Shown: one piece after another, positions 43,113-51,359 of the stretch
How positions within the stretch are numbered: position 1 is the stretch's first letter
Layout of the letters: every line of letters starts with the position of its first letter
Source: Bacteroidota bacterium
Lineage (GTDB): Bacteria > Bacteroidota > Bacteroidia > Chitinophagales > Chitinophagaceae
Direction of reading: 5' to 3'
Assembly: GCA_029558715.1 (NCBI GenBank)
Contig: JAKQEA010000190.1
Location: forward strand, 28,488 to 92,487
DNA length: 64,000 nt
Translations under genes and position numbers: made by a program
Notes under the pieces: generated by a model
What the model saw: the letters and a program-made list of their open reading frames with translations, nothing else
What the model was told of the DNA's origin: nothing
The model's database searches: none

Positions 43113-45206
43113 ATGAAAAAAACTATTTTATTTTTCTCCCTTATATTATTCATTACTCCTTCTTTTTCCCAGGAAGTGGAACCTGATTCTTTAAAGCAAT
43201 TGGATGAAGTATTCATCAGGGCTTTTGAACAAAACAGGAAATCCAGGTTTTCAACAGCTTCGGTAAAGATCATTGAACATAATAATGCAGACCGATATAA
43301 TAAAAATTCTCTGGTCAATGGATTTAATACAATACCCGGAGTACGGATGGAAGAACGAAGTCCCGGTAGCTACCGCATCAATATCCGTGGCAGTTCCCTG
43401 CGCTCCCCTTTTGGTGTTCGCAATGTAAAAGTTTACTGGAATGATATTCCCGTGACTGATCCTGGGGGTAATACTTATTTTAACCAGTTTGCATACAATA
43501 ATTTTTCAAGTATTGAAGTATTCAAAGGACCGGCAGGCAGCCTTTATGGTGCGGGTACGGGGGGGCTGATCCTTATCAATAATTTTGATCGCTGGCAACC
43601 AGGAGTCAGTTTTGAATACATCACAGGCAGTTACAACCTTCAAAATTTGTTCGCTTCTGCCAGATTTGGTGCAAAAGAAAATCGCAACCAACTTACTTAT
43701 GCCCGTAATCAAAGTGATGGCTACAGGGTTCAAACAAAAATGCGCCGGGATAATTTTTCCTGGCAATCACAATTAAAATTGTCTGATAAACAACAACTCA
43801 CTGCTTCCGTCTTATTCACGGATATGTATTATCAAACACCCGGTGCATTAACGCTGGCAGAGTTTAATACAGACCCAAAAGCTGCAAGGCCCGCCGGTGG
43901 TGGTTTTCCAGGTGCTGTAGCAGCACAGGCAGCCATTTTTCAGAAAAATATTACCGCAGGGTTCACTAGTATTTATACAATTAATTCCTCTTTTAAAAAT
44001 TCTACCACCCTTTACGGTGCTTTTTCGCAAATCAAAAATTCTGCTATCCGCAACTACGAAAGGAGAAACGAGCCGGGTTATGGCGGACGGACAGTTTTTA
44101 TCTATAATAAGAAAAAGGAAACAGTATACAGTGGTCAGAAAGAAAATAGTTTTCAGTTGGTGGCAGGAAGTGAATTTCAGCAAGGGAGATTCAATACCCA
44201 GGTTTCAAAGAACAGAAATGGCAATCCCGATACCTTACAAACAAATGATGATGTAGATTATACAGCGTATAGCCTTTTCATCCAAGGGGATATTGCAATC
44301 AGGGAAAGCTGGTTTATGAATGCCGGCATCAGCTTAAATAAGACAAAAGTTGATATCACAAGATTAAGCAGATATCCCGTAGTAAGCCAAAGCCGCAGTT
44401 ACCGGAATGAGCTGGCTCCGAGTTTTTCAATAAAAAAACTAGTAACTGAGGATTTCTCCCTTAAGGCTACCTTATCAAGAGGGTTTTCACCTCCTACCGT
44501 AGCTGAGTTACTCCCATCAACTGGTGTAATTAGTACTGACCTGGAAGCGGAGTATGGATGGAACTACGAGATGACTGCCGGTTACTCATTGCTTCGAAAT
44601 AAGCTTCACTTAGAAGCTACCGGTTTTTATTTTAAACTTAATAAAGCCTTAGTACAACGGAGGGACATCAGCGGAGCTGATTATTTTGTAAATGCCGGTA
44701 ATGTACAGCAAAAGGGAATTGAATTACATGCCAATTATACTTATTCAACAATTTCTTCTGCAATAATTGACTATATAATTCTGCAAATTGATTATACATA
44801 TAACCATTTCCGCTATGGCAGTTTTGTAAAAGGTACTGAGGATTTTTCTGGCAACACTGTTCCTTCTGTACCTTCTAACACCTTGTCAGGAATACTTGAT
44901 ATGAACATCAAAAATGGTTTATACATAAACACTACATACTATGCAGCTTCAAAAATATTTCTGAATGATGCCAATACGGCAATAGCAGCTCCTTATCATC
45001 TGCTTGGCGCCAGAATAGGATGGAAAAAAAACATTCAGAAAAAGTATAAGCTGAATATCTATGCAGGTGCTGACAACCTGCTGGATGAAAAGTATAGCTT
45101 AGGCAATGACATCAATGCCGCTGCTAACCGTTTTTATAACGCAGCACCGCGGAGAAACTATTATGCCGGCATTTCTTTTCAATGGGTTAAGGCCGTGAAA
45201 AAATAA
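43113..45206 (+). CDS. TonB-dependent receptor
   Basis: This 697-residue outer membrane receptor has a signal peptide (MKKTILFFSLILFITPSFSQ), a plug domain (about 25-150) with NGFNTIPGVRMEERSPGSYR, INIRGSSLRSPFG and VFKGPAGSLYGAGTGGL, and a long barrel. The closing segment contains AGADNLLDEKYSLGNDI and ends in FQWVKAVKK. The substrate is probably an iron chelate or another complex, but no partner gene shows which. It is divergent from the permease gene, with a -7-like TAACTTTA between them. The B12 receptor follows after a 480-base gap with its own riboswitch. Confidence 0.88.
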   Translation: MKKTILFFSLILFITPSFSQEVEPDSLKQLDEVFIRAFEQNRKSRFSTASVKIIEHNNADRYNKNSLVNGFNTIPGVRMEERSPGSYRINIRGSSLRSPFGVRNVKVYWNDIPVTDPGGNTYFNQFAYNNFSSIEVFKGPAGSLYGAGTGGLILINNFDRWQPGVSFEYITGSYNLQNLFASARFGAKENRNQLTYARNQSDGYRVQTKMRRDNFSWQSQLKLSDKQQLTASVLFTDMYYQTPGALTLAEFNTDPKAARPAGGGFPGAVAAQAAIFQKNITAGFTSIYTINSSFKNSTTLYGAFSQIKNSAIRNYERRNEPGYGGRTVFIYNKKKETVYSGQKENSFQLVAGSEFQQGRFNTQVSKNRNGNPDTLQTNDDVDYTAYSLFIQGDIAIRESWFMNAGISLNKTKVDITRLSRYPVVSQSRSYRNELAPSFSIKKLVTEDFSLKATLSRGFSPPTVAELLPSTGVISTDLEAEYGWNYEMTAGYSLLRNKLHLEATGFYFKLNKALVQRRDISGADYFVNAGNVQQKGIELHANYTYSTISSAIIDYIILQIDYTYNHFRYGSFVKGTEDFSGNTVPSVPSNTLSGILDMNIKNGLYINTTYYAASKIFLNDANTAIAAPYHLLGARIGWKKNIQKKYKLNIYAGADNLLDEKYSLGNDINAAANRFYNAAPRRNYYAGISFQWVKAVKK

Positions 45207-45377
45207 ATCACCCGGGTCAAGTGAAGTTTCAGCAAAATTATTCTTGGCTGGATAAGGAATTACAAGAGCAAAACATTCAGCTTTTCTATCCCTAAAAAAA
45301 TTATACAATACCAATCTTCCGGTTTCACAGATAACCAGGTAAAATGTATGGCCAAAACAGGATGTTGATAACTCTTC
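45207..45377. other. Gap upstream of the cobalamin riboswitch
   Basis: Between the TonB receptor stop and the riboswitch promoter there is no open reading frame, clear terminator or tRNA. It probably holds only the 3' end of the upstream transcript. Confidence 0.5.
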
Positions 45378-45407
45378 TTGCTACAAAAATTCTTCCCCCT
45401 ACTTTTG
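45378..45407 (+). promoter_or_regulatory. Promoter of the cobalamin riboswitch-btuB transcript
   Basis: A TTG at 45378-45380 and a perfect TACTTTTG (45400-45407, consensus TAnnTTTG) are spaced by 19 bases, the expected Bacteroidota -33/-7 arrangement. Transcription would begin near 45413, just before the first riboswitch helix. Confidence 0.75.
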
Positions 45408-45411
45408 TATC

Positions 45412-45572
45412 GATTTGGTTCCTGATAGATAAATCGGGATGAAAAGGGAAATCCGGTGCAAATCCGGTGCTATCCCCGTAGCTGTAAGCTCCTTAGATGT
45501 TGTTTAATCTTCACGCCACTGTCATAAGACGGGAAGGCATTAAACACGGAGTAAGCCAGAAGACCTGCCACA
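45412..45572 (+). promoter_or_regulatory. Cobalamin riboswitch
   Basis: The aptamer has the standard conserved elements in order: GATGAAAAGGGAA, the CCGGTGCAAATCCGG hairpin, CCCCGTAGCTGTAA, the B12 box GCCACTG (45515-45521) with GGGAAGGC, and the closing GTAAGCCAGAAGACCTGCC. It binds adenosyl- or methylcobalamin and lowers expression of the downstream gene when B12 is plentiful. A 9-bp helix can form between 45497-45505 (ATGTTGTTT) and 45579-45587 (AAACAACAT), and a small hairpin CTTTC-GGGT-GAAAG follows; these may be the switching part. btuB starts 117 bases after the aptamer. Confidence 0.95.
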
Positions 45573-45607
45573 TCAAGCAAACAACATTCAGCTTTCGGGT
45601 GAAAGGC

Positions 45608-45688
45608 ATGAGATGTAAAAGTCGCAGGACGTTTATATTTCTATCACTTTTTGTTTCCGGAAGCAGTCACACAAAAATTTCATTGTAA
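45608..45688 (+). CDS. Candidate 26-residue leader peptide ahead of btuB
   Basis: An ATG at 45608 opens 26 codons (MRCKSRRTFIFLSLFVSG...) that end in TAA directly against the btuB ATG (TAAATG). The peptide is basic then hydrophobic, like a signal sequence. If translated it could couple riboswitch control to btuB, but it may be chance. Confidence 0.3.
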   Translation: MRCKSRRTFIFLSLFVSGSSHTKISL

Positions 45689-47629
45689 ATGAAAAGACTT
45701 TTTTTTGTGCTGGCTGCTGTTATTTTCAGCACTCAGCTAAGAGCACAACAAGACACCACATCACTAAGTGAAGTGGTAATTACCACCAACAAGTATCCTA
45801 AAAAACAAAGTGAAACCGGGAAGGTCGTCACCATTATCACCCGGGAACAACTTGAAAAGAGTGGCGGTAAAACACTTCCGGAACTTTTGAATACGGTAAC
45901 AGGAACCGTTATTATTGGCGCCAATAATGCCCTTGGAACAAATCAAACAGTCAGTATCCGCGGCGCTTCTGCCGGAAACGTATTGATATTACTGGATGGG
46001 ATTCCGGTGAATGACCCTTCTGTAATAACAAATTACTTTGATATAAACTTTCTATCCCTTGACCAGGTAGAAAGAATTGAAATATTAAAAGGCGGTCAAT
46101 CCATTTTGTATGGTTCAGATGCTGTGGCCGGCGTAATTAATATCATTTCGAAAAAAGCAAGTTCGAAGAAATTAAATGTACATGGTTCATTTGCCGGCGG
46201 AAGTTTTAACACCTTACGTCAAAATATTGGTTTTAATGGCCGGGGAAATAAAGCAGATTATTCATTGAATTATACACATCTTGGTAATGATGGATTCTCT
46301 GCTGCTCACGACTCCAGTGCATCTGCAAATTTTGATAATGATGGTTTCAATCAGCATGCCATTAACGGACGGTTAGGTTTTGATGCCGGTAAAACCATAA
46401 AGATCTCTTTATCCGGAAGCTATAGCAATTACAAAACTGATATTGATGCCGCCGCCTATACAGATGACAGGGATTTTACTTCAGAAAGTAATAACAGGCA
46501 ATTTGGCGCAGGCTTACTGCATTATTTTAGCAACGGAAGTATTCATCTTAATTACAACTATAACAGGGTTGAAAGAAGTTATCTTGACGATTCCTCACAC
46601 AAAAGCAACTTGTTCGCCTTCTATTCAAAAAGTAACTATGTCGGACGGACTCATTATGCAGAATTATATGGCAACTGGAAACTGAAAAAATGGGAAATTC
46701 TTACGGGAACAGATTTTCGTTCCAATAATACAGACCAATGGTATTGGTCCACGGGGATTTTTGGACCATTTAATCAACCGGTTTTAAATGCCAGGGCTAA
46801 ACAGATCAGCCCCTACGCATCTGTTGTGTATAAAGGAAATGAAGTAAATGTTGAATTAGGCGGACGATTCAATGAGCATTCAGTATATGGAAGTAATTTC
46901 ACATTTACGTTCAATCCCTCGTTCCTGGTTAAAAACAAAACAAAGATTTTTGCCAATCTTTACTCCGCATTTAAAGCACCCACCTTATACCAGTTATTCG
47001 ATACATATGCTGGAAATGCAGACCTATTACCAGAAAAGGGCATCATTGCTGAAGCTGGTGCTGAACTGGTAGCGGGCAACCCGTTTTCGGCAAGGATAGT
47101 AGGCTTTCACCGGAAAACAACTGACGCAATTGTATACACATTCAATCCTTCCAGTTTTCAAAGTAAATACCTTAACGTAAGTAAGCAAACCAACTATGGT
47201 ATAGAGGCAGAAATCTCATACGTTAATAAAATCTATAGTATAACTGCTAACTATACTTATACTAATGGCAAAACAACTTCGCCTTATGACGGTACGGGGA
47301 GTCCTTTGGGTAAAGATACCAGCTACTTTAATTTGTACCGTATTCCCAAACACACCATTAACCTTACTGCGGGTATCCAGCTCACTAAAGATTTTTTTGT
47401 AAGTACTCATTTTCGCAGTTTCAGTAAACGGGAAGAATTCATTTATGGTTCATCTCCCGAAATCATTGATGGCTATGCGATAGTGGACCTCTACAGTGAA
47501 TATAAATTCGGAAAAACGATAAGAATATTCCTGGATCTGAAAAATATTACCAATAAAGTATACTTCGACATTCCGGGTTACAATGCGAGGAAGTTCAATT
47601 TCATCACTGGCCTGAGTTTTCAGCTGTAA
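45689..47629 (+). CDS. btuB: Cobalamin TonB receptor BtuB
   Basis: This 646-residue receptor has a signal peptide (MKRLFFVLAAVIFSTQLRAQ), a TonB box region (TSLSEVVITTNKYPKKQSE), a plug with GTNQTVSIRGASAGNVLILLDG and EILKGGQSILYGSDAVAGVINI, and a barrel ending GLSFQL. BtuB takes up vitamin B12 across the outer membrane. The call rests on the cobalamin riboswitch directly upstream and on BtuB-like size and sequence. A small CWC-type Cys-rich protein gene follows by 10 bases. The B12 imported here may feed the CarH-like regulator encoded at 54321. Confidence 0.93.
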   Translation: MKRLFFVLAAVIFSTQLRAQQDTTSLSEVVITTNKYPKKQSETGKVVTIITREQLEKSGGKTLPELLNTVTGTVIIGANNALGTNQTVSIRGASAGNVLILLDGIPVNDPSVITNYFDINFLSLDQVERIEILKGGQSILYGSDAVAGVINIISKKASSKKLNVHGSFAGGSFNTLRQNIGFNGRGNKADYSLNYTHLGNDGFSAAHDSSASANFDNDGFNQHAINGRLGFDAGKTIKISLSGSYSNYKTDIDAAAYTDDRDFTSESNNRQFGAGLLHYFSNGSIHLNYNYNRVERSYLDDSSHKSNLFAFYSKSNYVGRTHYAELYGNWKLKKWEILTGTDFRSNNTDQWYWSTGIFGPFNQPVLNARAKQISPYASVVYKGNEVNVELGGRFNEHSVYGSNFTFTFNPSFLVKNKTKIFANLYSAFKAPTLYQLFDTYAGNADLLPEKGIIAEAGAELVAGNPFSARIVGFHRKTTDAIVYTFNPSSFQSKYLNVSKQTNYGIEAEISYVNKIYSITANYTYTNGKTTSPYDGTGSPLGKDTSYFNLYRIPKHTINLTAGIQLTKDFFVSTHFRSFSKREEFIYGSSPEIIDGYAIVDLYSEYKFGKTIRIFLDLKNITNKVYFDIPGYNARKFNFITGLSFQL

Positions 47630-47639
47630 AATAATATCC

Positions 47640-47855
47640 ATGTGTCAGCATGAAACAAAATATTGTCCCCGGTGTAAGTCAATATTTGAATGCAAGCCGG
47701 GAAATATTGTGCAATGCCAGTGTTATGGCATTGCACTTACCGGTGAACTAAGGATTTATATAGAACAGCACTATAATGATTGTCTTTGCAGGAGCTGCCT
47801 GGAATATCTTTCTGTTGAACTAAATTTATTTAAAGAGAAATATATTTTCAGATAA
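47640..47855 (+). CDS. Cysteine-rich CWC family protein
   Basis: This 71-residue protein has eight cysteines in the CWC pattern: CPRCKSIFECKPGNIVQCQC near the start and DCLCRSCLEYL later. The pairs could bind zinc or form a metal site. The family is small and of unknown role. It follows btuB by ten bases, so it is probably part of the B12-regulated transcript, which may hint at a role linked to B12 or metal handling. It has no signal peptide. Confidence 0.82.
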   Translation: MCQHETKYCPRCKSIFECKPGNIVQCQCYGIALTGELRIYIEQHYNDCLCRSCLEYLSVELNLFKEKYIFR

Positions 47856-47879
47856 CTACATTTGTGGAAATCAGCGGTC

Positions 47880-48473
47880 ATGCAATTCAATTTACAGGAG
47901 TTTCTGACACTTACATTCACCCTGTTTGCCGTTATTGATATTGTAGGCTCGGTACCAATGCTAATATCAATCAAGCAAAAGACAAGAGGTATTAATGCAT
48001 GGAAAGTAACACTGATCTCCGGTGCGCTAATGGTATTATTTTTCTTTATTGGCAAACCGTTTTTAAACGTACTCGGAGTAGATATCCGTTCTTTTGCGGT
48101 AGCGGGATCTATTGTGATCTTTATTCTTGGCCTTGAAATGGTTCTTGGCATTGAATTTTTTAAGCCGGAAAAAGGAGTTCCTTCCGGCACAGTTGTTCCT
48201 ATTGCCTTTCCGCTCATTGCAGGAAGTGGCACATTAACCACTATTATGTCACTGAAAGCTACTTTTGAAAGAAGTGATAAAAATGAATACATGATCCTGC
48301 TGGCGATATTGATTAATCTTATTGTAATCTACCTTGTCATCCGTTCGCTGAGCCTTATAGAAAAAGTTTTAGGGAAAGCAGGATTAATGGCGGTACGAAA
48401 ATTTTTTGGCGTAATTTTACTGGCTATTGCCGTGAAGGTGTTTGCCACCAACGCACCCGGATTGATAAAGTAG
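47880..48473 (+). CDS. MarC family membrane protein
   Basis: The ATG at 47880 (MQFNLQEFLTLTFTLFAVID) gives 197 residues; an upstream TTG at 47862 is less likely. Six transmembrane helices are visible, with the family motifs FAVIDIVGSVPMLIS, RSFAVAGSIVIFILGLEM, the FPLIAGSGTLTTIM loop and a C-terminal FFGVILLAIAVKVF. MarC (UPF0056) proteins are inner membrane proteins of unknown transport activity; the old antibiotic-resistance link was not confirmed. A TACATTTG -7-like element lies 16 bases before the start. Confidence 0.92.
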   Translation: MQFNLQEFLTLTFTLFAVIDIVGSVPMLISIKQKTRGINAWKVTLISGALMVLFFFIGKPFLNVLGVDIRSFAVAGSIVIFILGLEMVLGIEFFKPEKGVPSGTVVPIAFPLIAGSGTLTTIMSLKATFERSDKNEYMILLAILINLIVIYLVIRSLSLIEKVLGKAGLMAVRKFFGVILLAIAVKVFATNAPGLIK

Positions 48474-48501
48474 TCCTGTCCCTAAATGATAAGGGAATAC
48501 C

Positions 48502-48573
48502 GGCCTCGTAGTACAATGGATAGTATAAGAGTTTCCGAAGCTCCAGATACAGGTTCGATTCCTGTCGAGGCTA
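48502..48573 (+). tRNA. tRNA-Arg (anticodon CCG)
   Basis: The 72-base cloverleaf has acceptor GGCCTCG/CGAGGCT (one G-U), a D-arm, an anticodon loop TTCCGAA giving CCG for arginine codon CGG, a T-arm ACAGG-TTCGATT-CCTGT and discriminator A. The CCA end is not encoded. One mismatch lies at the top of the anticodon stem. Confidence 0.93.
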
Positions 48574-48577
48574 CTAC

Positions 48578-48616
48578 AAACCAGAAAGCATCCCATAACA
48601 GGATGCTTTCTGGTTT
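48578..48616 (+). terminator. 16-bp hairpin after the tRNA
   Basis: A perfect 16-bp stem has arms at 48578-48593 and 48601-48616 (core CCAGAAAGCATCC) around a 7-base loop. The T-tail is short (TTT, then CCC), so it is a strong hairpin with a weak terminator tail. Confidence 0.7.
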
Positions 48617-48659
48617 CCCGGAATATTTCTACCTTACCTGTCAATAAAATACTTAAACC

Positions 48660-49097
48660 ATGCCAACTACATCCCGAAAACCATCTACTTTCCTGATATT
48701 TCCATGGGGATTGCTATCAATTGTATTAGTACTTGGATTAAATCTCACACTGGATAATGAATGGTTCAGCAAAAACTGGAGCTGGATCGCTTTGGTGCTG
48801 ATTATTCCGGCAGCTATTTTGGAGAATTTCAAAGTAGGCTATTCCACTATGAGGATCATGTTCATGAAAGTGGTCTATTCATTAATATCTTTTCTTTTGG
48901 TAGGCATGGCTTTTGGCTCAGCTCTTTCCGGCTGGCATATTGAAAAATTCCAAAAAATACAGGGGGTAAAAACAATCACACTTCCCTGGTATGTGATGCT
49001 GGCATTGGCTGTGTTGTTGCTGATCCAGGTAGCCCAGTTGTTCAGCATGCTAAAAGCTGTAAAACGGGAATTCATGCAGATGGATCCGGATCAGTAG
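48660..49097 (+). CDS. Four-helix membrane protein of unknown function
   Basis: This 145-residue protein has four hydrophobic segments (about 10-28, 40-54, 68-90 and 107-130) and charged ends, ending KREFMQMDPDQ. The helices suggest a small inner membrane bundle. I do not recognise a family. It follows the tRNA-Arg gene and converges on crtY, with the two stop codons adjacent (TAG, then TGA on the other strand). No pathway can be assigned. Confidence 0.72.
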   Translation: MPTTSRKPSTFLIFPWGLLSIVLVLGLNLTLDNEWFSKNWSWIALVLIIPAAILENFKVGYSTMRIMFMKVVYSLISFLLVGMAFGSALSGWHIEKFQKIQGVKTITLPWYVMLALAVLLLIQVAQLFSMLKAVKREFMQMDPDQ

Positions 49098-50243
49098 TCA
49101 TAGTTGCCTTAGTGCCGCTTTTAAAAACGGCCAGGTAGGCAATGAAGATATAATTTTCAACTCCCCGATAAAAGAGCTTTCATTATCAAGGAACCTCAGC
49201 ACCTGCTGAGGTTTATTTTTTTTAAACAGCCGGGTAAATATGCTCTTCCCGGGAATTGTATCGTGGTATAAAATATCAAGCAGGGTATTATCATAGAATC
49301 TAAACCTGGCCGGGGTCTGGGAAATTGTATCCAACGGTTTTCCTTTCAACAGGCAGTCCACTATTTGCTGAGACTGTTTTTGAATAAACTGAAAAGTGTA
49401 CCCACTGGACGCCTTTGTCTGTCCTCCGGCAGTGCCAATATTCCATGCTTCGCCACCAAATGAAAACTTTCGATTTGTCATGGGGATTACGCCAAATTCC
49501 TCTTCCTTTATTCTATAGTTACCAATATCAAGAAATGTTTCTACGTAATTCCTTATTTCTTCATCATACTTATTAGCAGGTAATAACTCCTTTGTAAACA
49601 AAGTATATTCAACCAATGCAGTTCTTTCATTGAAAGGAAGAACATAAACGAATGTAGTACCATAGTCCTGATGCATCCGGAAATCCATCATGGTTGCCTT
49701 TTGGGGTTCAAAAACTGATTTGTCAGATTCAATTACCCAGCCCTTAAAGTGCTGCAACAACCGGATACTACCACTTTCATTATCTGCAGGCTTATAGATA
49801 GAATTAAAAATGACAGGGTTTCCAAGTGAATACTCCTGCCCATTCAGAAAAATTGTTGCTCCACTTTTTTCCCGCTGCCATTCCCCTATTTCAGCAACAA
49901 TAACTTCAATATTATTATGGTGAGAAATTTCCTTAAAACTATAGTTATAAAAATCAACACCCCTGATCATCTTATACTGATACGGAGCAATCGGCATAAT
50001 AGATGAAAAATTATCCCCAAAAAAGGATAGCATATCCCATTTTTTGTAAACAATCTCATCAAAAAAGCCATTCTTTGTTTCCCAAAAACACCAGGTACGG
50101 TCATTACTTGTTTTGGGTTGTCTGTCCAGCAGCAATATTTTTTTATCAGCAAACGCCTTTGCCTGAATCATACGCATCAGCAAACTCAGGCCTGCACAGC
50201 CTGCTCCCAAAAAAACATAATCATATGAACTTGATTTTAGCAG
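49098..50243 (-). CDS. crtY: Lycopene cyclase; start codon uncertain (no ATG)
   Basis: This FAD-type cyclase turns the linear ends of lycopene into beta rings. The FAD fold start YDYVFLGAGCAGLSLL is followed by RTWCFWE and later VIPMTNRKFSFGGEAWNIG. The frame has no ATG between an upstream stop (TAA at 50276-50274) and the GAGCAGL motif. A CTG at 50243 gives MLKSSSYDYVFLGAG (381 residues), while a TTG at 50210 would cut away the first Rossmann strand. I chose 50243. It is the last gene of the crt operon, after crtZ. A T7 run (50216-50210) nearby leaves room for an indel, but the present frame fits the family. Confidence 0.88.
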   Translation of the reverse strand: MLKSSSYDYVFLGAGCAGLSLLMRMIQAKAFADKKILLLDRQPKTSNDRTWCFWETKNGFFDEIVYKKWDMLSFFGDNFSSIMPIAPYQYKMIRGVDFYNYSFKEISHHNNIEVIVAEIGEWQREKSGATIFLNGQEYSLGNPVIFNSIYKPADNESGSIRLLQHFKGWVIESDKSVFEPQKATMMDFRMHQDYGTTFVYVLPFNERTALVEYTLFTKELLPANKYDEEIRNYVETFLDIGNYRIKEEEFGVIPMTNRKFSFGGEAWNIGTAGGQTKASSGYTFQFIQKQSQQIVDCLLKGKPLDTISQTPARFRFYDNTLLDILYHDTIPGKSIFTRLFKKNKPQQVLRFLDNESSFIGELKIISSLPTWPFLKAALRQL

Positions 50244-50285
50244 AGGTAAGTGTTGATAAAATAAAGGTAGGGGTTAGCCATGTAA

Positions 50286-50795
50286 TTATTCAGCCTCAGG
50301 AGCATACTCTACTTTTTTGCTTCCCGCCATCAGCTTCTTATCACGACGAACTTTATCCATATACTTCTTATGGACATATAAGAAACCAAAACTTTCTCCA
50401 TCCTCCTTTCCTAAATGCTTGTGATGCATCTTATGGGCCCATCGTATAGCTCTTACATATGTATTATTACTTTTGGTAAACCATTTGAACCGCTGATGTA
50501 TAATTACATCATGAACGATGAAATAGGCAAACCCATACAGCATGATACCAAATCCTATAGACTGCATCCACCAGATATGATCATATGTACCAAAATATAT
50601 AAGTAAAAAACTTGGAACTGCGAATATGAACGCAAAGAGGTCATTTTTCTCAAAGAATCCTGGTTCCACCTGGTGATGATCCTTATGCAGGTACCAGAGG
50701 AATCCATGCATCACAAACTTATGAGTGCACCAGGTTAAGCCTTCCATTATCGAAAATGTTCCTACCAATACCAGAATATATAATAACGTATCCAT
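50286..50795 (-). CDS. crtZ: Beta-carotene hydroxylase
   Basis: This 169-residue integral membrane di-iron enzyme adds hydroxyl groups to beta-carotene to give zeaxanthin. The four histidine motifs are clear: HKFVMH, HKDHH, HDVIIHQR and HKMHHKH, with hydrophobic helices between them. The gene lies 20 bases after idi and before crtY. With crtI, crtB, idi and crtY it makes the window capable of zeaxanthin-type carotenoid synthesis from geranylgeranyl diphosphate. No ketolase gene is seen here. Confidence 0.93.
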   Translation of the reverse strand: MDTLLYILVLVGTFSIMEGLTWCTHKFVMHGFLWYLHKDHHQVEPGFFEKNDLFAFIFAVPSFLLIYFGTYDHIWWMQSIGFGIMLYGFAYFIVHDVIIHQRFKWFTKSNNTYVRAIRWAHKMHHKHLGKEDGESFGFLYVHKKYMDKVRRDKKLMAGSKKVEYAPEAE

Positions 50796-50815
50796 CCGGT
50801 TATAAAATTAGTCTG

Positions 50816-51358
50816 TTATGTAATACTTTTCCTGAGGGAGTATTGCTTTTGCCAATGTTGTATCCTGGGGAAAGCTAAATGAAACCAGGCAGTATAGTGC
50901 TGGGGATGTGAGTGCAGCAACTCCTCGATTTCAATGACGCTTTTATAACAAATGTCCATCACTTCTGCTTTATTAAACGCAATGCTACCATTATACTCTC
51001 CCGCAAAAACATGATCGAACTCATACTCTGTGAGTCCGTTTTCAAAGCTTGCCCTGTAAACAAAATCAAATATTTTTTCAATCTTTGTATCAAACCCCAT
51101 CTCTTCCTGTAATCTTCTGTGTGCGGCGTTCACCGTCTCCTCCCCTTCTGCAGGATGGCTACAGCAAGCATTTGTCCATAAGCCTCCGCTATGGTATTTA
51201 TCAACAGCCCGCTGCTGCAGTAACATCTCCCCCTGGCTGTTAAAAATAAAAACACTAAAAGCTCTGTGTAATAACCCTTTCCGGTGGGCTTCTAATTTTT
51301 CACAACTTCCGGTGGGATTATCCTGCTCATCCACCAATATCACTTTTGTAAGATCCAT
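50816..51358 (-). CDS. idi: Isopentenyl-diphosphate delta-isomerase type 1
   Basis: This 180-residue Nudix-fold enzyme interconverts isopentenyl and dimethylallyl diphosphate, the C5 units of carotenoids. The type 1 marks are present: HRAFSVFIFNSQGEMLLQQR near residue 32, the catalytic Cys region WTNACCSHPAEGE and the later YEFDHVFAGEYNG. It is embedded between crtB (one base before) and crtZ, so it is dedicated to pigment supply in this operon. A CrtE-type prenyl synthase is not in the window. Confidence 0.94.
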   Translation of the reverse strand: MDLTKVILVDEQDNPTGSCEKLEAHRKGLLHRAFSVFIFNSQGEMLLQQRAVDKYHSGGLWTNACCSHPAEGEETVNAAHRRLQEEMGFDTKIEKIFDFVYRASFENGLTEYEFDHVFAGEYNGSIAFNKAEVMDICYKSVIEIEELLHSHPQHYTAWFHLAFPRIQHWQKQYSLRKSIT

Positions 51359-51359
51359 A

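Noticed and set aside
45497..45607. Upstream extension of the leader frame across the cobalamin aptamer
   Set aside because: This part is the conserved aptamer and its spacer; the codons reflect RNA structure. Only the part from ATG 45608 is kept as a weak candidate.
48417..48644. Minus-strand frame opposite the tRNA gene
   Set aside because: It overlaps the tRNA-Arg and its hairpin and the end of marC, with no domain; a chance open frame.
50201..50225. Frameshift in the T7 run as the explanation for the crtY start
   Set aside because: One extra T would put ATGATTATG in frame but would replace the expected YDY residues before the FAD motif. The present frame fits the family better, so an indel is noted but not called.
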